A stretch of 64,000 bases of DNA. Origin: Flavobacterium sp. HSC-61S13 (GTDB lineage Bacteria > Bacteroidota > Bacteroidia > Flavobacteriales > Flavobacteriaceae). The position numbers were made by a program, and so were the translations under genes. Where the stretch lies: positions 124,001-188,000 of the forward strand of contig NZ_JALJZV010000005.1 in the NCBI RefSeq assembly GCF_024171535.1. The letters are read 5' to 3'. How positions within the stretch are numbered: the stretch's first letter is position 1; each line of letters begins with the position of its first letter. Below, one piece after another: positions 54,132-61,756 of this stretch. A model generated the notes under the pieces. That model was not told where the DNA came from, searched no databases, and saw nothing but the letters and a program-made list of their open reading frames with translations.

Positions 54132-54970
54132 GAAAATCGAATTTTAGCATTGAGTTTTTTCAGTAACTCCTGACTAAATTCAGTGGTAAACTCTTTTTTT
54201 CTATATTTGGTAACGGCTTGAATTCCGATTATGCAATTCGACAAGAAAATTTCATCTGCTTTTTGAAGTTCAAAAGGAGATACGGATTCTTCCACCAACT
54301 GGTAACCTTCGGTTTTTGCAATCAGTTCCATGAGTTGTTTTCGCATAACCCCTTTAATACAACCATCCGAAATCGGTGGTGTTTTAACCACCTTGTCTTT
54401 AATCACAAAGACATTCGCGTTTAGTGCTTCTACAATATTCTTTTCATCATTCAGCAACAAACAATTATCATAACCATTTTCAGCAGCAAAGATACTACCG
54501 GTGATCTGAATCATGCGGTTATTGGTTTTTAAGGTGGAAAGCAAGTGTTTGGTTACATAAAAGTCTTTATACAACTCTACCTCATAGGCTGCACTGTTCC
54601 AAGAATAAACAGCTTGATCTAAGGGCGTGGCTTGTGCGATATAACTCGTTTTATTAGATAAAGGTAGATAAAGCCCATCCGCATCTCTAAACACCGTAAA
54701 ACGCACTCTATATGATGCCGCCTTAACTTCTAGTGCATTCACTATAGCTAAGATTTGCTCTTCGAAGTACTCCATAGTAAAATTCATTGGAATCTCCATG
54801 CGCACGATACGCATGGAAGACATCAATCGAAAATAATGATCTTCTAAGAAAAGTACTTTTTGATCGAGCACTTTAATAGTTTCAAAAATGGCATCCCCGT
54901 AAAGAAATGCCCTATTATTTTCTATGGTAATATTAGATTCTGTAAGAATCTGTCCGTTACTATTAATCAT
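54128..54970 (-). CDS. Class IV PLP aminotransferase (aminodeoxychorismate lyase-like)
   Basis: A 280-residue fold-type IV PLP enzyme. The early GDAIFETIKV phrase, Arg-rich substrate region (YRVRFTVFRD) and the PLP lysine in LLSTLKTNNRM (about residue 153) are clear, with the late conserved DEIFLSNCIIGIQAV. Among class IV enzymes it could be 4-amino-4-deoxychorismate lyase (folate synthesis), a branched-chain or a D-amino-acid aminotransferase; the GDAIFET start and FLSN motif favour the lyase. A good AGGAG ribosome-binding site precedes it, and TATCTTTG (minus strand, 54995-55002) is a -7 candidate. Confidence 0.85.
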   Translation of the reverse strand: MINSNGQILTESNITIENNRAFLYGDAIFETIKVLDQKVLFLEDHYFRLMSSMRIVRMEIPMNFTMEYFEEQILAIVNALEVKAASYRVRFTVFRDADGLYLPLSNKTSYIAQATPLDQAVYSWNSAAYEVELYKDFYVTKHLLSTLKTNNRMIQITGSIFAAENGYDNCLLLNDEKNIVEALNANVFVIKDKVVKTPPISDGCIKGVMRKQLMELIAKTEGYQLVEESVSPFELQKADEIFLSNCIIGIQAVTKYRKKEFTTEFSQELLKKLNAKIRFS

Positions 54971-55016
54971 ATTTATTGTCTCCTATAATATTCGACAAAG
55001 ATAAGTTTAATATTAT

Positions 55017-55403
55017 TTATACAGAACCCAAAACCTGCTTTAAATCTGAAATTTGATTCTCCCACAATAACTTGGATTGATCTACATCATCTTCATCAGA
55101 AAAGTCAGTGATCGCTAAAGAAACATCTTTAGTGATCTCATCGCGGATAATCTTTATTTCAAAATAATACTCCGTATCATTTCCGTCTTCATCCAACCAT
55201 CTAAATTTGACTCTTTCATCCGTTTTTTTAGTGACTAATTTGGCTTTTTCTTCCGAATCATTCCAAATAAATGTGAAATACTCTCCTCTAGAGTTCACAT
55301 TATCAGCGAACCACTCAGAAAGACCCGATGGATCAGAGATGTATTGATATAGTAATTGAGGGGAAGATGTTATAGAAAACTCTAATTCATATTTAATTTT
55401 CAT
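55017..55403 (-). CDS. START-like (SRPBCC) domain protein
   Basis: A 128-residue single-domain protein of the START/AHSA1-like helix-grip fold: MKIKYELEFSITSSPQLLYQYISDPSGLSEWFADNV is its usual opening (quoted in part here), with the helix and beta strands of a hydrophobic pocket and a final helix after a Asp/Glu-rich loop (DEDDVDQSK). It probably binds a small hydrophobic ligand or acts on a partner protein; its role is unknown. It is conserved across flavobacteria next to the aminotransferase gene and is likely co-transcribed with it. Confidence 0.8.
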   Translation of the reverse strand: MKIKYELEFSITSSPQLLYQYISDPSGLSEWFADNVNSRGEYFTFIWNDSEEKAKLVTKKTDERVKFRWLDEDGNDTEYYFEIKIIRDEITKDVSLAITDFSDEDDVDQSKLLWENQISDLKQVLGSV

Positions 55404-55483
55404 ATTCGTACAATTTTTTTTGGAAATATAAACAATTTTAAGAGAAATAAAAAACTTTAATATTTTATTTAATTTTGAACATT

Positions 55484-55517
55484 TTTTTTGGAAGTAATAA
55501 AATAAGTTCTATATTTG
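55484..55517 (+). promoter_or_regulatory. tRNA-Met promoter
   Basis: TTTG (55484-55487), 22 bases, TATATTTG (55510-55517). The second box is a perfect match; the spacing is slightly long. Confidence 0.55.
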
Positions 55518-55551
55518 CACCCGCATTAAGGAAGTAATTTACTTCACAAAT

Positions 55552-55625
55552 GGCGAGGTAGCTCAGTCGGTTAGAGCGCAGGATTCATAACCCTGAGGTC
55601 ACGGGTTCAACTCCCGTCCTCGCTA
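55552..55625 (+). tRNA. tRNA with CAT anticodon, probably elongator Met
   Basis: The cloverleaf is complete: acceptor GGCGAGG with CCTCGCT (G1-U72 wobble), D arm GCTC/GAGC, anticodon loop TTCATAA, T arm ACGGG/CCCGT with loop TTCAACT, discriminator A. The CCA end is not encoded (CAA follows). The anticodon stem has an A-C mismatch next to the loop. CAT could also belong to tRNA-Ile2 (lysidine-modified) but the body resembles flavobacterial elongator tRNA-Met; an initiator is unlikely because the first pair is formed. Confidence 0.85.
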
Positions 55626-55646
55626 CAAACTCCAAGTGTGGACATC

Positions 55647-55679
55647 AAGCGGTTTAAGGAAACTTAAACCGCTTTTTTT
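55647..55679 (+). terminator. Terminator after the tRNA
   Basis: Arms AAGCGGTTTAAG (55647-55658) and CTTAAACCGCTT (55663-55674), perfect 12-bp stem with a GAAA tetraloop, then a T run. Confidence 0.9.
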
Positions 55680-55923
55680 ATAGAGTAAATTCTCCATTTG
55701 TGTTTTTATTTTAACAAAAATCCGACTCATTCGCTTTTTTTGCTTTTGACAAAAAAACACGAGTTCATACATCCGTAAAAAGACCGCAATACCTCAGGGA
55801 AACAGTTTGCGCTAAAATTATTCTTTTAAGGTCTTTATTCGTAGCATTCCACTAGTCTCCCCCCCTCTTTTCATTACTTAACACCCTAATATTAATTCTA
55901 TTTGCATTCAAGTACCAAAAACA
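55680..55923. other. Gap before the first small secreted-protein cassette
   Basis: AT-rich, with a long C and T run (CTCCCCCCCTC-like, near 55857) and no reading frame or hairpin that I can support. The conserved GTTTTACGG element begins directly after it. Confidence 0.4.
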
Positions 55924-55948
55924 GTTTTACGGTATTTTTTGTTAATTT
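55924..55948 (+). promoter_or_regulatory. Conserved upstream element, copy 1
   Basis: GTTTTACGG (55924-55932) followed by TATTTTTTGTTAATTT. The same element occurs ahead of the genes at 57222 and 58049. Here it starts 81 bases before the -7 box (TACATTTA, 56005-56012) and 111 before the ATG. Confidence 0.7.
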
Positions 55949-56034
55949 CAATCACAAATTTGCTGAAAACCCAAAAACTATAATTTCGTGAAGTGTTTTT
56001 TATATACATTTATGACTAACCAAATAGTCAAATT

Positions 56035-56310
56035 ATGAAAAAATTAATGTTAGTGGGAGCTTTTGCATTCTCCATGGGAGCTTTTGCTCAGACCGAATCC
56101 AATCAAATTAAGCCTACTGAACCGATCAATCCAGTAACTCAGTGCTATATCTATCCACTATCAAATTGTGATGAGAACGGCAACTCTACTGGAGATATGC
56201 TCGGACCTCTTGTTACTATTTATAATGCCAACTATAATGCCGCAGGTAAAGCCGAAAAGCAGCGAATATATTGTGAAACCGGAGTAGTCGATAATGACTG
56301 TCCTCGCTAA
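56035..56310 (+). CDS. Small secreted protein with four cysteines, cassette 1
   Basis: A 91-residue protein I do not recognise. Signal peptide MKKLMLVGAFAFSMGAFAQ, cleaved before or after Gln19, leaves a mature part of about 72 residues with four Cys (two in CYIYPLSNC, two in YCETGVVDNDC), which could form two disulphides. There is no lipobox. The signal peptide and the sequence around the start (CTAACCAAATA upstream, MKKL after) closely match the gene at 57222, so the two are diverged duplicates. A -7 box TACATTTA precedes it at a spacing of 22 bases. Probably periplasmic or exported. Confidence 0.75.
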   Translation: MKKLMLVGAFAFSMGAFAQTESNQIKPTEPINPVTQCYIYPLSNCDENGNSTGDMLGPLVTIYNANYNAAGKAEKQRIYCETGVVDNDCPR

Positions 56311-56314
56311 TAAT

Positions 56315-56345
56315 AAAAAGCGACCTTAATTGGTCGCTTTTATTT
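56315..56345 (+). terminator. Terminator of cassette 1
   Basis: Arms AAAAGCGACC (56316-56325) and GGTCGCTTTT (56332-56341), loop TTAATT, T-rich after. The stem is shared with the terminators at 56979 and, in part, 57595. Confidence 0.85.
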
Positions 56346-56648
56346 ATTTCATTAATAATTCAATTATCACTCCATTAGTCCCTCTATTTTCTTTGATTCA
56401 TCTGCTGCGCTTAATAAAATCATTCGTATACAATGGTCAAATTATCTACTGTCGACTCCTTCCATACATTTTCTGTTACAGACGTTAAAGTGATTTAAAC
56501 GTTACAGGTTGCAGCAGCAAAATGATTGTTTCTCCCAATTAGCCCAGATACCCTTCACTCACTTCTCGAATTCATAATTGTGGATTTCCGTAAGTAAAAC
56601 ATAATTATTTATCTATATTTAAAACAATTATCTTAAAAACGAAATATT
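56346..56648. other. Gap before the DUF2158 gene
   Basis: No reading frame. A 7-base direct repeat GTTACAG occurs at about 56475 and 56500, 25 bases apart, and TATATTTA near 56617 could be the -7 box for the following gene. Confidence 0.4.
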
Positions 56649-56849
56649 ATGGAAAATAATTTTAAATCCGGAGAAGTGGTTCAATTAAAAACTGGAGGAC
56701 CAAAAATGATTATCAAAGAAATTGACTTGGAAATGAAAATGGCCTATGTCTCGTGGTTAGATACTAAAGAACAGGTACAAAGCAAAGATATTGAACTATC
56801 ACTTTTAAAGTATGCGCCCAATACGACTTTTAATACTATTCGAGGTTAA
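56649..56849 (+). CDS. DUF2158 (YodC-like) small protein
   Basis: A 66-residue cytoplasmic protein. FKSGEVVQLKTGGPKMIIKE matches the opening of DUF2158 (PF09926), a small SH3-like beta-barrel fold of unknown function; the later Trp (YVSWLDTKEQ) fits the family too. It has no signal peptide, unlike the genes on either side. It shares a downstream terminator of the same stem type, so it belongs to the same patch, but its own upstream region lacks the GTTTTACGG element. Confidence 0.75.
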   Translation: MENNFKSGEVVQLKTGGPKMIIKEIDLEMKMAYVSWLDTKEQVQSKDIELSLLKYAPNTTFNTIRG

Positions 56850-56978
56850 CGAACATAGTCGTAATAATTCATTAAAGAATCACAGCTTAAGCTTAGAACT
56901 TCAAAAGACGGGAAATCAGACACAGTTTGTCAGGATTTATTACTATAACTATTTAATAACAAAAATTTATTCCCCTTT
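56850..56978. other. Spacer between the DUF2158 gene and its terminator
   Basis: A 130-base stretch between stop codon and hairpin; it contains an overlapping open frame with no coding features. Nothing supported. Confidence 0.35.
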
Positions 56979-57006
56979 AAAAGCGACCTCAAACGGTCGC
57001 TTTTAC
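56979..57006 (+). terminator. Terminator of the DUF2158 unit
   Basis: Arms AAAAGCGACC (56979-56988) and GGTCGCTTTT (56995-57004), the same stem as at 56316, with a different loop (TCAAAC). Confidence 0.8.
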
Positions 57007-57111
57007 CGTTACATCATGGACTAGCTTCTCAAAAATCCCTTTCTAACACACCTAGCGCTAAGCGAAGTTCTATTTAAAATCAATTCATATACACAAAAAC
57101 AGAACGAGGTA

Positions 57112-57137
57112 GTTTTACGGTAATTTTTGTTAATTTT
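57112..57137 (+). promoter_or_regulatory. Conserved upstream element, copy 2
   Basis: GTTTTACGG (57112-57120) followed by TAATTTTTGTTAATTTT, nearly identical to copy 1 over 25 bases. It starts 80 bases before the -7 box TATATTTA (57192-57199) and 110 before the ATG. Confidence 0.7.
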
Positions 57138-57221
57138 AGTGTTAAACATCAAAATATAAACAAGAAAAAACCTGTTTTTATTTTTAATCTATATATTTAC
57201 TGCTAACCAAATATTCAAATT

Positions 57222-57569
57222 ATGAAAAAATTATTTTTACTGGGAATGTTATGCTTCTCCTTTGGGGCTTTTGCACAAATTACCAATCCTGCCAATGACA
57301 TGTACCTTGCAATATACAGTTGTGGAGTAGAAGAAGTTCTTTATGGAAGCGAAACAGCGACTGGAGATTTTCAAGCACTAAAAGCTGAACGCGAAAAATG
57401 GTATTGTACAGAAAACCGTTATTGTTCTCCTCCTGGCGCGAGAAACCCGCTAACCTTTGATCAAATCTTTATGATGAAGCATAAAAGAACTCCAACATTT
57501 ATAGAGCGATACAATTTAAATAATTGCAAACCGCATGTACCAATTTTAAATCCTCCTACACCTTTCTAG
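57222..57569 (+). CDS. Small secreted protein with four cysteines, cassette 2
   Basis: A 115-residue protein without a family I can name. The signal peptide MKKLFLLGMLCFSFGAFAQ is a clear duplicate of the one at 56035. The mature part (about 96 residues) has four Cys (YSCGVEE, WYCTENRYC, NNCKP) and a Pro-rich end (PHVPILNPPTPF). Residues after the signal peptide have little identity to cassette 1 beyond Cys spacing in the segment Y-C-x-E/T, so the export signal and promoter are conserved while the product diverges. Probably periplasmic or secreted. Confidence 0.75.
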   Translation: MKKLFLLGMLCFSFGAFAQITNPANDMYLAIYSCGVEEVLYGSETATGDFQALKAEREKWYCTENRYCSPPGARNPLTFDQIFMMKHKRTPTFIERYNLNNCKPHVPILNPPTPF

Positions 57570-57594
57570 TTTCGACAAGAGAAAGCTGAATACC

Positions 57595-57621
57595 AAGCGA
57601 CCTTAACCAGTCGCTTTTTTG
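57595..57621 (+). terminator. Terminator of cassette 2
   Basis: Arms AAGCGAC (57595-57601) and GTCGCTT (57610-57616) followed by a T run. Same arms as the two terminators upstream with one pair lost next to the loop. Confidence 0.8.
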
Positions 57622-57949
57622 TATACGTGTTTTCCAATTCCAATTACTACTCCATGGAAACGACCTATTATCCTCCTTTTATCATCTTCTATTAATGAAA
57701 TTACTCCTAAGTGATGCTCTAATTGACTTCTTATTTCGGATCCATCTTGATTTCACCCAAACAGTATAAAAATTCAATACCATCCAAATAGGTTCTAGCT
57801 CATCGAACTTCAATTTTTTAAAGCCCGTACAATTGCAATAAGAACAACAGTTATCCGCCAAGTAAAAAATCGAATATTTCATTTATTTACAACATAAAAA
57901 GAAGATAATTTCAACAAAACCGTATAAAATATTATTTTTCACAGGAAGC
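57622..57949. other. Gap between cassettes 2 and 3
   Basis: Holds only a dubious leftward open frame (57682-57882; see rejected items). No RNA or repeat that I can support. Confidence 0.4.
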
Positions 57950-57966
57950 GTTTTACGGCATTTGGC
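57950..57966 (+). promoter_or_regulatory. Conserved upstream element, copy 3 (short form)
   Basis: GTTTTACGG (57950-57958) followed by CATTTGG. Only the nine-base core is kept. It starts 70 bases before the -7 box TATGTTTG (58020-58027), that is about one helical turn closer than copies 1 and 2, and 99 before the ATG. Confidence 0.6.
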
Positions 57967-58048
57967 CCAAATCCCAAAAATTCCTTAAAAAAAATATTAT
58001 TTTTTACATTATTTTTATATATGTTTGCATACCATTCAAAAATAAATT

Positions 58049-58561
58049 ATGAAAAAAATTCTTACACTTACTCTTTTAATGTCGCTTCTATTTATATCCT
58101 GTAGTAGTGACGATGATTCAGATACAATTGTACCCACTATAGCCGCTACAATGACTCCTCCTGCATGGACACACGGTACATGGAACATTACCGTCCCAAG
58201 CAGTATCAAAGGTTTTACATTTTCTAGTTTCAATCTATGTCAGGTTTTAAAAGACGATACGTCTTCTTGTTATCAAGAAAAAATTATCAACCATAATTTT
58301 GCTCATTTGACCAATATCGTTGAGGAGACTAAGAGTGCAGAGATTTACAATGTTACGATAAAACTACATAAATCCGTAGTTACCTATAAGTTTAGAAAGG
58401 GAGAAGAAGATCTCAATGGAAACTATTTGATCTATTGGATTATTCCCAATGCAGATCCAGAAATTCTGGAGACTGAAATTCCAATGGAAAATACCAAACC
58501 AAAGGTTCCACCAGTGACACCACCAACTGGACCAGTACCTGGTCCACCAGTTACTACATAG
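58049..58561 (+). CDS. Lipoprotein with Pro-rich tail, cassette 3
   Basis: A 170-residue lipoprotein of no known family. Signal peptide ends FISC (Cys18), and the following SSDDDSD is the acidic type of signal that sends lipoproteins to the surface in flavobacteria (established for Capnocytophaga and Flavobacterium). The middle is beta-rich with two Cys, and the last 25 residues are Pro/Thr-rich (VPPVTPPTGPVPGPPVTT), a flexible stalk or wall-like tail. Its promoter region shares the GTTTTACGG core and -7 spacing with the two cassettes upstream, although its protein is unrelated. Likely displayed on the cell surface. Confidence 0.8.
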   Translation: MKKILTLTLLMSLLFISCSSDDDSDTIVPTIAATMTPPAWTHGTWNITVPSSIKGFTFSSFNLCQVLKDDTSSCYQEKIINHNFAHLTNIVEETKSAEIYNVTIKLHKSVVTYKFRKGEEDLNGNYLIYWIIPNADPEILETEIPMENTKPKVPPVTPPTGPVPGPPVTT

Positions 58562-58572
58562 TATTAACACAT

Positions 58573-58607
58573 AAAAAAACCGGTCTTCAATGAAGACCGG
58601 TTTTTTT
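58573..58607. terminator. Terminator between the lipoprotein and the DEAD-like gene
   Basis: Arms CCGGTCTT (58580-58587) and AAGACCGG (58593-58600) flanked by A and T runs of seven bases; usable in both directions by the two convergent units. Confidence 0.85.
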
Positions 58608-58612
58608 ATGCT

Positions 58613-59227
58613 TTATTCATATTGAAGCCATACAGCATCCTCTGTCAAGGTTTTGTCAACAAAAGATTCTACGCGCTCATCAACAATCGTCGAGAAATAG
58701 ATTCTCTGTGTTTTACCAATACTTTCTGAGACTCTTAAGAATTTAGGCTCCAATCGCATTTTCAACTGTTCATCCACATCATCCACCACAAACATTTTCA
58801 ATTGATTGACATCGAATCCTGCCGAACTAAACATACTGTTTAATTTTTCCATGGTACCAATCAAAATATCATTCCCTTCCGAAAGCATATTTTTGTCGTT
58901 GTCCAAATCGGTATTGTTGTGTACCCCATAGACCCTTAAATCCATGCGTTTGGTTAACTTTTCGAAAAGCGCAGTCATTTCCAGAACTTGCTCTTTATCT
59001 TTAACAACGACTAAAGCGCGAGTAGCTATTAAATGTGCTTTATCCAATTTCTGAATAACGCTGATAGCCAAGGCCAGTGATTTACCCTCTCTCGTAGGTG
59101 CCACAACCATCACATCTACACCACTTTTAATCACGCTAAAGCTTTCCTTTTGCAAAGCCGTAGGTTCTACTAAAGAAAGACCAACCAACGCCTCCTCTAA
59201 CTCTATATTAATCTTTTTTAATTTCAT
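58613..59227 (-). CDS. Single-domain DEAD/DEAH-box-like protein
   Basis: A 204-residue protein that matches only the first RecA domain of DEAD-box helicases. A Q-motif-like EPTALQKESF is followed by Walker A APTREGKS (Gly replaced by Arg at one position), and the DEAD box reads VVDDVDE. Motif III is FST in place of SAT. The second RecA domain, needed for unwinding, is absent, and the frame is uninterrupted with a normal stop. It may bind nucleotide or RNA as a regulator. It lies five bases after the response-regulator gene and ends the operon. Confidence 0.8.
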   Translation of the reverse strand: MKLKKINIELEEALVGLSLVEPTALQKESFSVIKSGVDVMVVAPTREGKSLALAISVIQKLDKAHLIATRALVVVKDKEQVLEMTALFEKLTKRMDLRVYGVHNNTDLDNDKNMLSEGNDILIGTMEKLNSMFSSAGFDVNQLKMFVVDDVDEQLKMRLEPKFLRVSESIGKTQRIYFSTIVDERVESFVDKTLTEDAVWLQYE

Positions 59228-59232
59228 TTTAT

Positions 59233-60408
59233 CTATTTACTTGCAAATAACTGTACGTCTTCTTTGGAAATTTCTTTTCCACCTAAAATAATCAATCGTT
59301 CTACGACATTGCGCAGTTCTCTTATGTTTCCGGTCCAATCGTATTCCTGTAATAAAGCGATGGCTTCAGGCTGAAAATACTTTGCCGAAGTACCGTATTC
59401 TACAGCAATTTTTTCAGAGAAATGTTCTATCAACAACGGAATATCCTCTCTCCTGTCGTTTAGAGCCGGAACCTTGATTAAGATAACCGCTAATCGATGG
59501 TATAAATCCTCTCGGAATCTTCCTTCTTCAATCTCACGTTTTAAATCTTTGTTCGTGGCAGCGATAACCCGAACATCTATCTTAACATCTTTATCTGCGC
59601 CTACTCTACTAATTACGTTTTCCTGCAAAGCTCTTAAAACCTTTGCCTGAGCTGAAAGACTCATATCTCCAATCTCATCCAAAAAGATCGTGCCCTTGTT
59701 TGCTGCCTCAAATTTACCAGCCCTATCCTTTACCGCTGAGGTAAAAGCGCCTTTGACGTGTCCAAACAACTCACTTTCGATCAATTCCGATGGTATCGCA
59801 GCACAATTCACTTCGATTAATGGAAAAGCAGCTCGCTCGCTTTTTTCATGCAATTGGTGCGCTACTAGTTCTTTTCCCGTACCATTGGCACCAGTAATCA
59901 AAACCCTCGCATCAGTAGGAGCTACCTTCTCAATCATCTCTTTGATCTGACCAAGGACTTTACTCTCTCCGATAATCTCGTAGTTTTTACTGACCTTCTT
60001 TTTTAGAATTTTATTTTCTACAACCAGATGTTTATTGTCTAAAGCATTCCGTACCGTATTGAGCAAGCGATTTAAGTCCGGTGGTTTTGAAATATAATCA
60101 AAGGCACCGAGGCGCATCGTATTGACCGCGGTTTCCAAATCACCGTGTCCAGAAATCATAATCATCGAAATCTCAGGTTTGATTTTTTTGACTTCGATCA
60201 AGACTTCCTCACCGTCCATTTTCGGCATTTTAATATCACAAATGACCAAATCGTAATCTTCTGCTTGAATTTTCTCCAGTCCAATTAGTCCATCTTCCGC
60301 TTCATCAACTTTATAGTTTTCATTCTCCTCCGTAAGGATACGTGTTAACACACGTCTTATCGAGGCCTCATCTTCTATAATTAATATTTTAGATATTTTT
60401 GACATCAT
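59233..60408 (-). CDS. Sigma-54-type response regulator without DNA-binding domain
   Basis: A 391-residue NtrC-like protein: receiver domain (about 6-125) with Asp58 in VICDIKMPKMDG as phospho-acceptor, and an AAA+ sigma-54 activator domain (about 145-375) with Walker A GANGTGKE, Walker B TIFLDEIGD and the sigma-54 contact loop GAFTSA (canonical GAFTGA). The protein stops after the AAA+ region (EISKEDVQLFASK), so the Fis-type HTH domain of NtrC is missing. It may act from solution, or the regulated target may not be sigma-54. No sensor kinase gene is adjacent. Part of the dnaJ-side operon, 42 bases after the permease gene. Confidence 0.9.
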   Translation of the reverse strand: MMSKISKILIIEDEASIRRVLTRILTEENENYKVDEAEDGLIGLEKIQAEDYDLVICDIKMPKMDGEEVLIEVKKIKPEISMIMISGHGDLETAVNTMRLGAFDYISKPPDLNRLLNTVRNALDNKHLVVENKILKKKVSKNYEIIGESKVLGQIKEMIEKVAPTDARVLITGANGTGKELVAHQLHEKSERAAFPLIEVNCAAIPSELIESELFGHVKGAFTSAVKDRAGKFEAANKGTIFLDEIGDMSLSAQAKVLRALQENVISRVGADKDVKIDVRVIAATNKDLKREIEEGRFREDLYHRLAVILIKVPALNDRREDIPLLIEHFSEKIAVEYGTSAKYFQPEAIALLQEYDWTGNIRELRNVVERLIILGGKEISKEDVQLFASK

Positions 60409-60450
60409 TCTTTGTTGTATTAGAAAATATATTTTTTTTAAGTGGTCAAC

Positions 60451-61752
60451 TTAATATTTCAACCATTTATACAATTCTTTCCACGATGGACGTTTTCCGT
60501 ACATCAAAATACCAATTCTATAAACCTTAGCAGCAAACCAAACTACCAAAAAGAAAGTTCCAAACAAAATTAGTAAGGAAATAGCGATCTGCCACCACGG
60601 CACTCCAAATGGAATACGCATCAACATAACGATCGGCGAGGTAAATGGTATCATCGAAAAAACCGTAGCCACCGTTCCATGAGGATTGTTGATTACCGTA
60701 AAGAATCCCACATAAACTCCCAACATCAAAGGTAACATAATCGGCAGTAAAAACTGTTGGGTATCGGTTTCACTATCCACAGCGGCCCCAATTGCGGCAT
60801 ACAGTGAACTATACAAGAAATACCCACCTATAAAAAACAAAAAGAAATAACAAACCATCGAAAAAATCGGAAGGTTCATAAATTCTGTCAGATAGTTTTG
60901 CGCATTTAAGATGGCACTTTCAGACACCACCCCATCCAGAGGAACATTAGCTACATTAGTCGTTGCATTAATGCCAAATACTGCTGATATGACAAACAAT
61001 AAGAAACCTCCAATGATGGCCCAAATCGAAAACTGCAAAATACCGGCCATCGAAGTCCCAATAATTTTCCCCATCATCAACTGAAACGGCTTAACGGACG
61101 AAATGATAATCTCTATAATTCTATTGGTTTTTTCTTCGATAACACTTCGCATCACCAAATTGCCGTAGATAATTATAAACATCATAATAAGGTAACCAAA
61201 CAAGCCCCCTATAATGATTTTCATTTCATTCAAGCCTTTTACAGTGGCCTCACCCGAAGCTTTTTCTAAAGTCAAATCGACCTTTGCTTTCGTGGACTCG
61301 ATTAATTTTAAATCCATGCCTGATTTCATCACATTATAGGTCGTGATTTCATTGGCGATTACCCCTTCTATTTTTGTGATAAAACCAATACTTGGGCTTT
61401 CATTCGAAATATATTGGATTCCTTTCTCTAAATCAGAAATATTAGTTGTTTTAGGAATATACAACAGTCCTTCATAGGCCTCTGAACTGATACTGTCTTT
61501 GATGATTTTAATATCAATAGCCGATAAGTTTTGGAATTCATACTGTTCTGTATTCTCAAAATGATCTACAAAATATCCAGTCTCGTCGTGTATAGCAATC
61601 TTTTTAACATCGGCTTTCATCGTACTGAGGTACGCGATTAAAAAAGACAATAGCACAAATATAACCGGACTTAAAAAAGTCATCACGATAAAAGATTTAT
61701 TGCGCACTTTGGCAATAAATTCTCTTTTTATTATTAAAGTTAGAATACTCAT
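60451..61752 (-). CDS. ABC-2 type permease (NatB-like exporter)
   Basis: A 433-residue membrane protein with an N-terminal helix (about 20-42), a large extracytoplasmic domain (about 45-185) and five more helices in the C-terminal half (about 190-425), the layout of NatB and related ABC-2 exporters. The opening IKREFIAKVRNKSFIVMTF is typical. With the ATPase encoded four bases upstream it would export sodium, a lipid or a small molecule; the substrate is not decided. Confidence 0.9.
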   Translation of the reverse strand: MSILTLIIKREFIAKVRNKSFIVMTFLSPVIFVLLSFLIAYLSTMKADVKKIAIHDETGYFVDHFENTEQYEFQNLSAIDIKIIKDSISSEAYEGLLYIPKTTNISDLEKGIQYISNESPSIGFITKIEGVIANEITTYNVMKSGMDLKLIESTKAKVDLTLEKASGEATVKGLNEMKIIIGGLFGYLIMMFIIIYGNLVMRSVIEEKTNRIIEIIISSVKPFQLMMGKIIGTSMAGILQFSIWAIIGGFLLFVISAVFGINATTNVANVPLDGVVSESAILNAQNYLTEFMNLPIFSMVCYFFLFFIGGYFLYSSLYAAIGAAVDSETDTQQFLLPIMLPLMLGVYVGFFTVINNPHGTVATVFSMIPFTSPIVMLMRIPFGVPWWQIAISLLILFGTFFLVVWFAAKVYRIGILMYGKRPSWKELYKWLKY

Positions 61753-61756
61753 TATA

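Noticed and set aside
57682..57882. Leftward open frame of 66 codons with a Cys-rich start (DNCCSYCNC)
   Set aside because: It lies alone in an otherwise non-coding gap, has no promoter box or ribosome-binding site that I can see, no known family, and a composition like translated AT-rich spacer. It may be real but cannot be supported.
58613..59227. Frameshifted full-length DEAD-box helicase
   Set aside because: The sequence downstream of its stop holds a terminator and an unrelated gene, so there is no lost second domain in another frame.
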